DNA of 64,000 nucleotides from Pocillopora verrucosa. Taxonomy: Eukaryota > Cnidaria > Anthozoa > Scleractinia > Pocilloporidae. Numbering within the stretch: the first letter of the stretch is position 1; every line of letters starts with the position of its first letter. The stretch is taken from positions 17,670,662 through 17,734,661 of the forward strand of contig NC_089313.1 of assembly GCF_036669915.1 (NCBI RefSeq), read 5' to 3'. A program made the translations under genes and the position numbers. Under the pieces are notes generated by a model. It was not told where the DNA came from and ran no database searches. It saw only the letters and a program-made list of their open reading frames with translations. Below are positions 1 through 10,733 of this stretch, piece by piece.

Positions 1-107
1 GACTAAGAATATGCACGGAAACTCAGCCCCATAGCCTCTCGTCTGAAGAAAGCGTTTCCACCGCGTTCAACGCGCGTGGTATTCTGGGATATTGTTTTCG
101 AACAAAC

Positions 108-2140
108 ATGGCGGACGGCCCGGCTGGGTTTCACTTCGATGAGCTAAACAAAGTTCGGGTTTTAGAGCCTGAAATTAGTCAGCAAACGCAAGAACTCAAG
201 GAAGAATGTAAAGAATTTGTTGACAGTAAGTTCACTCATTTTATGATGGGCACTGTTTGGTGCAAAGTGAATTGTTTTGCTACAGACTTGCTATTGCTAA
301 ATTTATTGATTGCTTTTGCGGCCTTTAGCAACCGCCGCAATTTTTAAGGCTGATTAATCTTTTCATCCCTTTAGAAATTGGAGAGTTTCAAAAAATAGTG
401 GGAGGATTTATCGATATGGTTGATGCTTTAGCTAAAGAGGTCGAGAAGGAGAAAATGAAGGTATGATTTGCTCTTCCTCGATGTCTTATTGTTTACATGA
501 TCAAAACACCGAGCAAGTCACCTTGGCGACAGCCATATATTTATACTGCGTTTGGTAAGATTGTTTTCAATTTGACCCTTTAAAATGAAATGCCCAAAGT
601 CTCTTGTTGTTGACGTTTTATTCTTGTTCAGAGAGTTGACAACATTTTGTTAATTGATAGACATGGCCATTATGCTGAACAACTTCCTAACTAACGCAAT
701 GTAAAACAGTGTGACCGAAAGTGATGCTTGGGGTTTTGGAACGACTCCCTAACTCGGCCTAAACAGCTATGTGCCACAGAAGAGGTTGTTTTCTTCAGGG
801 TTTTGAATCTCAAGCAAGTTACAAAATTTTACCATATTGAATAGGGTTTTGTGTAAATAAAAAGAATGCTTTCAACAGGGCTTGATATTGTTGATAGGTG
901 GTGTGGTATTAATAATTCTACACACAGTTGCCATCTCAAATGGTGAAGCTGTACTTTAAGTAGAATAATTTGTCACTTGACGGCCTTGGCCTCAGGAATC
1001 TGTGTTGCCCAGTGCTCTAGAGCTATAATGATGACAATAACTCCCCAAACATAAAAGTTAGTCACCAGCCGACCCTGGGTCTTTCAGTAAAAAGCAAAGC
1101 AACAAAATGAACAATTTTTGTCTTAAACAAGGTTAGGGTTTTAAAGGCTCGGTTTCCTTCTGAAATAAGGCACTTCCCTTAATTACGTTGCCTAAGGATT
1201 GATGATTAAACTCTGAACAAAGGTAAGTAGTCCTGCTGAACAAATCTTTGTAATGAGGTTTCCCCCACCCAGAGGCATTTAACAGCTTTTTCTTTTTACC
1301 TAAGTTTGCCCTCTGTCATGCAGTAACCTTAGCAGTCTTCTATAGTTGGTGATTGAAGCAAGTTGATATAGCTGCTAACAGATTAAGTGGGTTTGTGAAG
1401 AGGACTTGATATGTACTTTCTGTTCAAGTATCATTAGTCATAATTGCTTGAATGCTAATTATGACTTGATTATTTAGGTGCAAAAAAACATTCTATGTGC
1501 ACAATCAGCTGGATTTTAGTTTTTTTGTTTATATTATTAAAGGGGATTGTAAGTTGCATGTGAATAGAAGTTAACCTCTCAAATTAAATCACAAAATTTC
1601 CCTTAGGCTATTGGCTCAAGAAATCTATTAAAGTCAATAGCAAAGCAGAGAGAAGCACAGCAGCAACAACTACGAGCACTGATTGCTGAAAAGAAAACAC
1701 AATTGGAACGGTAAGAATCAACCACCAAGGCAGTCCAGTAGACTAAATCTGATTAAATTAGCTAGCTTAGGAAAATCTTTACATTGACAATTTTACATTA
1801 TCAACTCAGTTGATGAAACCAAATCATCTTGTAATAACTCCTATGGACACAGCACCACAGTTTCTTTAGAAAATTATCCCCTTTATTCATAATTCTGATT
1901 AAACTATATTTGTGTTGCTCTACTACCATTTTTTTGATAATATTTCCTATTGATTTTATACTTCCTAAGCAAGGACTAGATTGGTCTTCCTCGTGATATA
2001 CAGAGTACCACAGTTTTTGAAAAGAATGTAATGAGATCTGTTTGATGTTTTATTTTAGTTTCCGTGTCCAACATGAAGCTTTACAAAAGGTTGAGAGTGA
2101 ACAAAATGAATTTATAGAGCAGTTCATTTTACAGAAATAA
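108..2140 (+). CDS. IFT20: Intraflagellar transport protein 20 (IFT20), four exons
   Basis: Coding exons are 108-225, 375-460, 1607-1710 and 2059-2140, all bounded by GT/AG and joining in frame to a 129-residue protein; vertebrate IFT20 is about 132 residues. The N-terminus contains [15 protein letters not shown] and the later exons [16 protein letters not shown] and [18 protein letters not shown], which I recognise as IFT20. The second half is a charged coiled coil, as in the family. IFT20 is the small IFT-B subunit that also sits on the Golgi and moves membrane cargo to the cilium, binding partners through the coiled coil. The start is the first ATG after an upstream stop-rich leader, in the context aacATGG. 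Intron 3 carries a dispersed repeat near 1780-1895. Identity is very secure; the 5' UTR limits are not visible. Confidence 0.95.
1780..1895. repeat. Dispersed repeat, family C, copy 1
   Basis: In IFT20 intron 3. TATCAACTCAGTTGATGAAAC followed by CACAGTTTCTTTAGAAA in diverged order is shared with 18315-18400 and 53055-53130. Non-coding. Confidence 0.55.
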
Positions 2141-2376
2141 TTATTGTTTTTCCCAGGTAAGAGGGCAACTTTTTGTTTTTGAAAATTGTTTCTGTAAATT
2201 ATTCTGGTTACATCATTTGTGTCATTTTCTTGGTTAGCACTTTTCAAAGGCTGTTCTTGTGATTTTCATTTTAGCTTTCTTAATATGTTGAAAACATAGC
2301 AACAATGAATTAAGTTTTGTGCCATTTGCACAAATAGAAACATTCACAATGATAATGGCTACAGGTGATACTTATT

Positions 2377-2382
2377 AATAAA
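2377..2382 (+). promoter_or_regulatory. Candidate poly(A) signal for IFT20
   Basis: A canonical AATAAA lies about 240 bases after the IFT20 stop codon. It is the first good candidate in the trailer, but no cleavage-site evidence is available. Confidence 0.35.
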
Positions 2383-3250
2383 GGAGAGTAGGGCTGAGTG
2401 CTGTTATTAGACATACTAACTTTTGATCATGATGAGCCAAAAAGCATTTGAGCCTAGAAAAGTTTTGTTTATTATGACACCTAAAAATTTGATAGAAACC
2501 TTGAATTCCATTACATTTCCCACAAATGTACTCAGTAGAAGTATGAATGTTTCTGTAAAGTATTTTCTATCTTTTTTTCAGATGCTATCTGTATAAAACT
2601 ACTGTTAACTAACCAGTTCTAAATTACTTGTAAATAGAATTGTTATGGTTCCTTTTTTGTACATAAGCACATCACAGTATGTTGTATGTGATACATGTGT
2701 ACTTTCAACCATTTGTGAAATAGTGTCTTTTCTGTGCTGTTCAGATAAACACAAAGAAGACTGTTTGTCACATTTTTCTCAGTGTAGAATAACAATAATG
2801 AGAGACAGTAAAAAAGTACACTTTTTCAAAAAAAAGAACAAAATGATTTGTTCTATGTATTATTCTTAAAGTATTGCAGTTAAGAAGTTCTTACTGTTTT
2901 CTTAATACTAATATTTAAAGCGATATGTTTGTAACAGTTTTTTTGTAAAATTTTAGAAGTTTAACGTTTGAAAAATCAAAGGTGTCCTTGTATTTTTTTT
3001 TTTCAATTACTTAATATGTGATTTCTTGACTATGGTTCAACTTACATGAAGTTTCAACTTCTTTAAACTCCCAAAGTCTCAAATGAAAAAAATCACTCTG
3101 AGTCAGGGATTTTGACACTTTGATATGTTTAATATGCAAAATTTTATTATGCTGTCAGTTATCTCTTGGGCTGAGTATTTGTCTTTTAATCACATAAAAT
3201 GGATCCTAATCTGATGAACTACTTAGATTTGATGTTGTAGATGTCTTTCA
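2383..3250. other. Spacer between convergent IFT20 and globin genes
   Basis: AT-rich sequence holding the presumed 3' ends of two convergent genes. Short open frames here have no recognisable domains or splice structure. I see no RNA gene or clear mobile element. Confidence 0.5.
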
Positions 3251-6072
3251 CTAGCCATTGATATCTTTAATGGCACCCAACATAACACTAGTGATGATCG
3301 CAAAGGCATCACACCAGGCTTTCTTTAACTTTGGTGTGAAGTCATCTCCCAGGCCTGTCTCTAGAACCCATATGAGAGACTCACCAACATACTGAAAGAA
3401 GAACAATTTTGGAGAGAAAAAAAGGAAATCATTAGAAATCACCTCAATCTCAGCTAGGGAAAATGTTCAGAGCACTGAGAGGTAATTTTCCATGACACAG
3501 AACTAAGGATTGGAGGTGTGGTAGGAAATACTAGAGAGTACAATAATCATCAGGGGTGAAAAGCCTGACTCATCCCCAGTTGTCTCTTAGTTTCATATGT
3601 GGTAGTGGGAGACTAGCACTACTTCAATGTTGATTGGATAAGAAGGAACAAAAGGAGAGTCTCCCTCTTTACCCCTTCCCATTCCCTTGCCCTGCTCCAC
3701 TCACATGCACCCTCACACTTTCTCACATGCATGAATAATGATAGATAAATGGTATACTACCTGAAATTCCACTTCTGTAAGTTCAAATGCTGCGTGCATC
3801 TGTCCAAGTTCTCTTAGCTTAGGTATGAGTATGTCCAGTTTATCCAAGTGTTGTACTGCAAGGTCTAGCGTGTTCATGACATTCAAGGCATGCGTAGTGA
3901 ACATAGGATTTGTTAAGTCACTGCCGAATGGAAATAGCTCCTGCAAGTGAGGTGCCACATTAAATAACCTGCAAGTATTAAGAATAAATAATAACTTTTT
4001 AGCTATGAGGGTTGGTTTTAAATTTCTGAGGGTGTGTCAGATAAAAGTTTCCACTTGTCTATTGCTTAAGCTCTAAGCAATCTTACTTTTTGCTAGTCTC
4101 ATATTCTTCATTTCCCACCCTTTGCTGTTGAGTAAGACAGCCCTAACCACAAATACCAGTCCAGTCTTGTAACTATGACTATTGCTTGGACTGAAGAAGG
4201 CTATAGAAAAACATTGTCTACAGCTTCATCAACATTGTCAAAAAGTTCAAAGTTGTCTACGAGTCATGCAGAACTTGGGTGAGTTTCTTTCAATCCTCAG
4301 TTTGATGAATCATGTGATGAACCCTGAGGTTATGTGATAGTCCTGTCAGTTACTATATACAGTCCAAGCTCCAAACAAGTTACAAACTTTGTTGTTTAAT
4401 TCACATTTCTTTGTACTTGCATTTTCCTGAGAGATGACACAGGCACCCAGAAAGGGTTTGATTTACATCTTGCTTTTGTGTATAAGGCTATTGATTTGAT
4501 TTGATTTTTTTTTGACAGCTGACAATAAAAGTTATGAGATGAAAATGCCTATTATGACAAATGTTTATTCAGTGACACGGCACCAATATATTGCAAGAAG
4601 CTAATTTTGCAGATCAAAGGCTAGTTTCAGTTTCAGAAACAGCTGTCTCTATGTAGTGGCATCACCCTTAATGATGTTTTTTTATTTAAGTACTTGGGTC
4701 AACCATTTTTCTAATGGGAATCATTACTGACAGTGTAATCACTGTTGAGAAAAGACTCTATTTTACTCCTCACTTAACCCTTTAAACTGGAAGAGTGACC
4801 AGTATTCAAGTTCTTCTTACAGTATCACCCCTGAATCATGCATCAAGGTCATGAGAATAAAGGAAATGATCACCAACTAAAGAAGCCCTTGATTGTTTAA
4901 CAAATCCTTCTTGCCACCACCTTGGGAAACGTTTAGAGAACAGTATGGAGAATATGCATACTGATGTTAGGGTTTAAAGTGATAATGGCCAACATGAGGA
5001 GGTAACTTACTCACTTATGAAATAACCGTTCACCATGGTACTTCTTATTTGGTTTGACTTTTTCCCAGGAGCCATGGATCAATTCAATCTGAAGATCAGT
5101 CAACTCAGATGACTTTCCGCCGCTGCAAGTTGAAGTCAAAACGACATGATTCAGCCTCAGTCATTTTTTAACTGTGTACAAATATTCCAATTCATCCCGA
5201 TCTCTAGGGCTTGGGAATAGCCTTGCGATTGAACCTTTGTACGCATTGCATACCTATTTTTAAACAACCTCCAGCGAGGTTATAGATCGTAGACATAATT
5301 TCAGCACCACTATTTCAGGAATTCAAATATTCTGCTGCGTAATATGATCAAAATAGCAAAACAAAATTACAGAAGAAAACAATTAAATTAAATGAAGGGA
5401 ATAACCTATGCCACTAACTTTCTGCTTAACCTTAAGTGCAGTAAAATTAAATGATCTGCGGAAATCTAAACTAGTAAGCTATTGCGTGCAAGGTGTGATT
5501 GTGAAAGTGCTGACCTCTCCTTTGATAATTCATACTTAATGAATAGAGGAAAGACTTTTAAGTGGTATTTGCAGTTTTACAGGGAAAACGCTTACATGTA
5601 AGTGAACCAAATGTGAACTTTGATAAGCGAAAGTTTTGGGTCGCTTCGCAAGAAAAGCTTAGAAGTGATTAGTTTAAATTTACTCTTTAGTCGACACTCG
5701 GGAATGCATTTGGCATCAGTCGCAGCATGAGCTCAGTGGCAATGGCTTAAACGAAAGAATTTCATCCAATAAACAACTAAAACTGAAATCGCCAACGAGA
5801 ATTCAATCGAGTTGAACATTGCCGAATGAGAGGATCAAATATTTAGTGACGCTTGAAATGAAGAGATTGACAATCAAAAAAGGCTTAACGAAGAGTGCCA
5901 TCATTTTTTAACCACTGTTTTGTTCGTGGCCATCAAAACTAGTGTTAACTAAGCATTACAAGTTTCAAAGGCAATGTTGTTTACATTGTTTTCGGAGTGC
6001 ATACCTGGGTTGTGGCTTATTATCTGGGATGTAAGGGAGATCGTATGATTTTGATGAATGTATTATTCCCAT
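3251..6072 (-). CDS. Neuroglobin/globin-X-like globin, predicted N-myristoylated
   Basis: Coding exons on the minus strand are 6072-6005, 5122-5015, 3968-3761 and 3391-3251, joining in frame to 174 residues. A standard three-over-three globin fold is readable: Trp42 in helix A, LFPF with Phe71 as likely CD1, distal His85 in THALNVMNTLDLAV, and proximal His117 in LGQMHAAF. The 32-residue His-His spacing equals that of neuroglobin. The C-terminal part, YVGESLIWVLETGLGDDFTP, is typical of neuroglobin-like proteins. It should bind haem, probably hexacoordinate, and act in oxygen/NO or redox chemistry rather than bulk transport. The first in-frame ATG gives MGIIHSSK, with Gly2 and Ser6 matching the N-myristoylation consensus, so the protein may be membrane-attached as globin X is. 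The reading frame stays open upstream to about 6199 but has no earlier ATG. Assignment within the globin families is by eye. Confidence 0.9.
4774..4980. repeat. Dispersed MITE-like repeat, family B, copy 1
   Basis: About 205 bases in globin intron 2, opening with TTAACCCTTTAAACTGG and closing with a GGTTTAAAGT end. It shares the internal words GAATCATGCATCAAGGTCATGAG and GAGAATATGCATACTGATGTTAGG in diverged form with copies near 41000 and 44165. No coding capacity. Confidence 0.7.
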
Positions 6073-7281
6073 CCTGTCCTCTATACCGATGAAAATTGTC
6101 TTGATCCGGTGCAGAACGCCGAACGAGTTCTTTCCGAGACTGCGGATTTTGTTTGCGAATTTCACACTGCACTGAACTTTTACAATACTAAAGGAATTCT
6201 ACACGCTAATAGTGTACTATAATTACGCCCCTTTATGTCGGGATTTCAATTTCTTCTCAGTGAGTTAATTGACAGTACTTTGCCCCAAAAGTTAAAATAT
6301 ACTAATTCGACCCGCCTAACATTTTTTAGGAAGCATCGAACGGAATTTATTAAAAAGGAACATCTCAGGAAGTTTTGTAACCACTGTATACCTTTACTTA
6401 TCTGAAATAAATCAGTTTCGTCGTAGGCACACGTTTAATTGAGCGAATCTCAGTAAAAATTAAGAATCTGTCGTCAAATTAGTTTTCTCTTAACACATTT
6501 AGCACACATAAATTGGATTTAAAAGAGTTAAACGATAATATTTGCAACAATATCGCTCGCGTGACCAAATGAATACACCTCTCTATCGGGAGGAGTCTTG
6601 TAAATTTTAACTTGCTTTATTTGATATCCTACGCCGGAGGCGACTGCGGTTAACGGATCAATATTTTAAGTGTGGTTAAAATTAAAATAGAAAGTTAAGA
6701 TTCGAGAAAGGATTAGAGTGAACTTTATGAATGATGCATTTGTTGCTGGGACGCATTTGTTGCTTAAGGTGGCTCTTGCTGCGATTTTGAGTAGCGATTT
6801 ACGAGAAGGAACCGCTGCCTCCAACGAGCGAAACGAAGTAACTAAGAAACTACTAATGTCAAACTTTAAGTACTTACGCTAATAAACTTCACAACATGAC
6901 ACATTCCATGCAGCGATGAAAAATTGTGATAACATACAACAGCGTACAAAAGTAAAAAAACAAAAGAAAACTAAGGGCATTGAATTAATGATTTTTTTGT
7001 TTGGATCTTAAAAGAATCATGCGAAGGGCGGGAGGTACATCTGTAGTAAACAACCGGTTGTTTAGGAGGAGATTGAGACGGGCTCCTCCCTTTAAATGAA
7101 GCTAATCATTATTATTTGTTGTGTTTCAGATCAAATGCATTAGTGGTCCTGATCATGTGTGTCATGCAGTCCTTCCATACATCTCCCACTTTGCCTTGTA
7201 ACACCTAAGTATCTCACCTAAAGAGGGGCCCCAAAAGCACAATATGTACTATCCTAAATCACTGATTACACTTCGGTGAAC
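6073..7281. other. Upstream region of the globin gene
   Basis: Non-coding, AT-rich. It presumably includes the globin promoter and 5' leader. No TATA box, RNA gene or repeat could be assigned with confidence. Confidence 0.4.
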
Positions 7282-7501
7282 TCAGGGGTGGATTCAGGTG
7301 TTTGGGGTCCAAATTTGATTCAGAAAATACTGTCATTTTTTGTTACACTACAGCCTAAATGAGCCAAGAAATATTTCAAGACAAGTTAGTTTTCTGTACT
7401 TTATATTGAGTATAGTGACATCCTGTCGTTGCAAGAATTTTGGCGTCAGACAAGTAATTGAAAACCCCACGGGGGGGGGGGGGAACTGAATCCACCCTTT
7501 C
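7282..7501. repeat. Dispersed repeat, family D, copy 1
   Basis: About 220 bases bounded by an imperfect inverted pair, GGGGTGGATTCAGG at the left and CTGAATCCACCC at the right. A C/G-rich tract of at least 12 Gs lies near the right end. The internal stretch around 7425-7480 is related to the reverse complement of 20165-20215, so this is a dispersed family. Non-coding. Confidence 0.65.
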
Positions 7502-9079
7502 ACCGGGGTAAAAGAGCGGCCAATCAGCAAAAAGGTGAATTTCAGTCGTGATTTGTGTCACTTTTGCGCTGGAGTAGTTCTCCAACAACATGGCCTGGAT
7601 CAAGCCATGTTGCAAAATACTTACAATTCCAATTTACCATTGAAATTCATTGAACAGTTGCTTAACAATTCAATCCCATCATTAATGAAACAATTAAGGT
7701 GTAACCTTGTCCCGTGCCTTTTTGTTGGTTCAGACAACGGGAAGAATAAAACACAACAACATCAGTTCCGATGTTCTTAGCGTGACCAAAGTTACGTGAT
7801 AAAGTGTCCAAGGAACTTGAGAATCGTAACAAATCGTTGAAAACGTCTAGCAATCTATGCATTCCTTATCTATTTTCATTACAATACTGGAGAAGTATTA
7901 ATTCAATTTGCAAGGCAGCGATTAGGTAACTGCAATTGTGAAAAACACGATGTTTCAGATCACGAGAATCGCATGAGAGGATTACAAGATCTAGTTTGGG
8001 GATGAAAATCTATTAATTTTACCAATAATCGCAATATTTACTACTAATCTCATTCCTTTTCGACAGTTCTAAAATTGAGAAAGATAGCTTTCAGGGTAAC
8101 TTTTTATCTTACCTTGCCTCCATGGTCATCCTTACGTTTGACTGCTATCCGAACTAAAGACAAACTGATAAAACCCTACTAAATTAAAAAGAAACAGTGT
8201 TTAAGTGGCGGGTTGGATTTTGACGAAAACGTAACTCTCCACTTTGTCAAGTCTATAAAGAAGTTGATGATGTTTCAGTGTTTTGGTTGGATTCCGTTTC
8301 CACGATTATTTTCAAAAGAGGAAAGAATTTCGACCACCCGCATAAGGATGCGATGCAAAAAGCTAAATTAGCCCTAGGGACACTGTTTTGGTGAAAATCT
8401 CTTGAAACAATCCGAATTGGTATCTCTTCTCAGATTTCCTTATCTGTCCTTCGCGTAAGTTGTTGGTTCAAGCAAACCTCTTCGCAATCTAACCACTGTC
8501 AAGTGTGTTCGTGGTCGATTAAACTTACTTGGTAGTTGAAATAAAAATGAAACCATTCGTCATGAGTCACGAGACTGAAAATTTTGCGTAGAAAAGTCTG
8601 AGACAATTGTCTGTTCCGCTAATGATATTTCCCGTTATGAAACGCAGGGGAGAGGCCTAGGGGAGGCTATAACACCCCCTGCTTTATTGCTCTGCCACCT
8701 ATGCACGAGAATAATAATTGCTTTTCTTTCTTAGCTACAATTATACTGTCTCGGTATGACCAGCACAGGCTGCTTGCAGTCTTTTTCGTCTTTCTTCGCG
8801 TACATTCTCGCGATCATGAAAGGAAAGCACTAACATATCGTAAGATGTCATTGTAATCACTCCGAAACCGTTTGGGCTCACGCAGGCAATTTTTCGAATA
8901 TCTCATTACTTTGAATTGGCGGAGTAATGTTGAGTTAATTGCTGATCTAGGCTTAGCCCAGCGTTATGTGGAACATGTTCTTTCGTTTCGTGTATTCAGT
9001 TGGACGTAGTTCTCGTGGATTGGGTTCAGTCTACCGGTACATTGTGATTATTGAGCTTTCTTTTTTCTTACATCCGTAG
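7502..9079. other. Non-coding spacer
   Basis: No gene recognised. A near-palindrome around 7589-7606 (TGGCCTGGATCAAGCCA) stands out. Short open frames on both strands lack conserved motifs. Confidence 0.4.
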
Positions 9080-9081
9080 TT

Positions 9082-10320
9082 TTGCTGCATTTTCTTGAAT
9101 TACAACCCTTACCGGATCGAAAAACTGACTGGAACTGTTTGCCCGAAGCTTCATTATGCGGCTATGCTTCTTCTGACCTCGTGAGGGAAAGCATTTTGCC
9201 GATATATCAACTTCATCAGCTTGCGAGTCGGATCCGCCATATTGCACCTTCTCCACGTGGAAGAAAATATTACACCTCCAGGATTCGCTATTATGCTAAC
9301 TCGGACAGTACTTTCCATCAAACTCGTCTCCTTACAAGCGGCGATGTCTCACTTAATCCTTAATTCTGTGTCTCACTTAATCCTTAATCCTGTGTCTCAC
9401 TTAATCCTGCCTCTGATTGGTGCAAGTCTTGGCTTGTTACTCTTAAGACCCAGAAGTGTGAAGTCCTATACATTACACGGAAGAATGACCCAGTAAGATA
9501 TCAATATTCGTTGAATCATATCTTACTACCGGAAGTGGACCACCACAAACACCTGGGTCTTTGGCTGACGCCGTCTTTATCATGGGATTATCACATTAAC
9601 TCAATTTGTGCTAAAGCTAACAAGGTCCTGGGCTTGATAAAAAGGACATTTGGTTATTCGAACAAGACTGGTATCAAAACAGCTTTTAAGGCACTAGTGA
9701 TACCTGTCCTCGAGTATGCCTGCCCAGTCTGGAATCCTTATCTGGTGAAACACACCAAGGCAATCGAAGCAATTCAGAGAAGAGCGTCCCGACTAATATG
9801 TGGCCCAGACAAAGAATATCCTGAAAGACTTCTAGAGTTAAAATGGGACTCTTTAGAACTGAGAAGGCAATACCTTAGCCTAGTTCAAATGTATAAGATT
9901 ATATTTGGTTACTGTGATATCAATTGCCATCATTACTTTGATATTATTGAAATAACTCGAACTAGAAGTAAGCATGAGTATAAAATAAGGCCTAAAGTTG
10001 CTCGTACAAATTATTTTTAATATTCTTTTTTTAATAGATATATTAACGATTGGAACTGTTTGCCTTCTGAAGTAATGTCATCCCCTAGCCTTCAGTCTTT
10101 TAAAGCTTCACTAATTAAGTACCTCCGCTCATAATAACCCCAAATACCAGTTTTTGTTTTTTTTTTTTTGTTCTATATTTTTTTTTGTTTTGTTTTGTTT
10201 TTTTTTGGAGGGTATGTCTTAGCATGGGAATTTAGTTTCCCCCTACTACCGTCCTGTCAACCATTTTTGTACTTTTGTTCGATGTATGGTTACGAACTGT
10301 GATTAAAGTAAGAATTCGAA
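9082..10320 (+). mobile_element. Internally deleted, decayed non-LTR retrotransposon
   Basis: One frame runs from 9082 through 10020. Its left part ends in SGDVSLNP, resembling the 2A-like peptide found at the N-terminus of some CR1-type LINE proteins. A 24-base unit (about 9343-9408) then occurs three times, and two copies introduce in-frame TAA stops. From about 9410 the same frame continues as the C-terminal part of a reverse transcriptase: SDWCKSWLVTLK, then KCEVLYITRKNDP, HHKHLGLWLT, and VLEYACPVWNP. The endonuclease and the catalytic palm are absent, so the element is a product of an internal deletion. A frameshift follows 10020, after which NDWNCLPSEVMSSP and a stop near 10134 complete the usual tail. 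The 3' trailer holds T-rich GTTTT runs. Not functional. Confidence 0.8.
9343..9410 (+). repeat. Three tandem copies of a 24-base unit
   Basis: The unit TGTCTCACTTAATCCT plus TAATTCTG or TAATCCTG occurs three times, the last copy incomplete. It lies exactly over the 2A-like motif of the decayed retrotransposon and keeps the reading frame (24 is a multiple of 3), but adds two TAA codons. Confidence 0.85.
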
Positions 10321-10733
10321 GGATAGGATATTTTGAATCGACAGCAAATACCTCCATGGTTTAGAAATTTTCTGCCCGTCCAGTTTTCTATTTCTCTCAA
10401 ATTTCCTTATTTGTCTGTTTTCGGTTTTCTTTCTTTTTCCTATGCGTGAGACAAGGAACATTTTCAATTGGTGGAATTAACCGATTTTCATCTGATCTCG
10501 GAGAGATGTTTTCCACCAGACTTTTAACTCACAAGTTGTGAGCTCTTTGCGATATTTTCTTTGTTCCCTGCTTTGTTCAGCATCCTCTTGAGGGAATGAG
10601 GAGAGAGTCTGGTAGCTACGGTTGTGTGACATTAAAGACGAGACGGCTTCAAAATCATCTGACGGTCCCGGTGCTGAGTATCGAAATGTGATTACGTCAT
10701 ATTTGGTACTGTTAACGGCAATTTTGCCCAAAA
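10321..10733 (+). promoter_or_regulatory. 5' flank and leader of the PIPOX-like gene
   Basis: Sequence between the retrotransposon tail and the ATG at 10734. It should hold the promoter. The GC content rises relative to the flank from about 10580, but no core element can be named. Confidence 0.3.
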
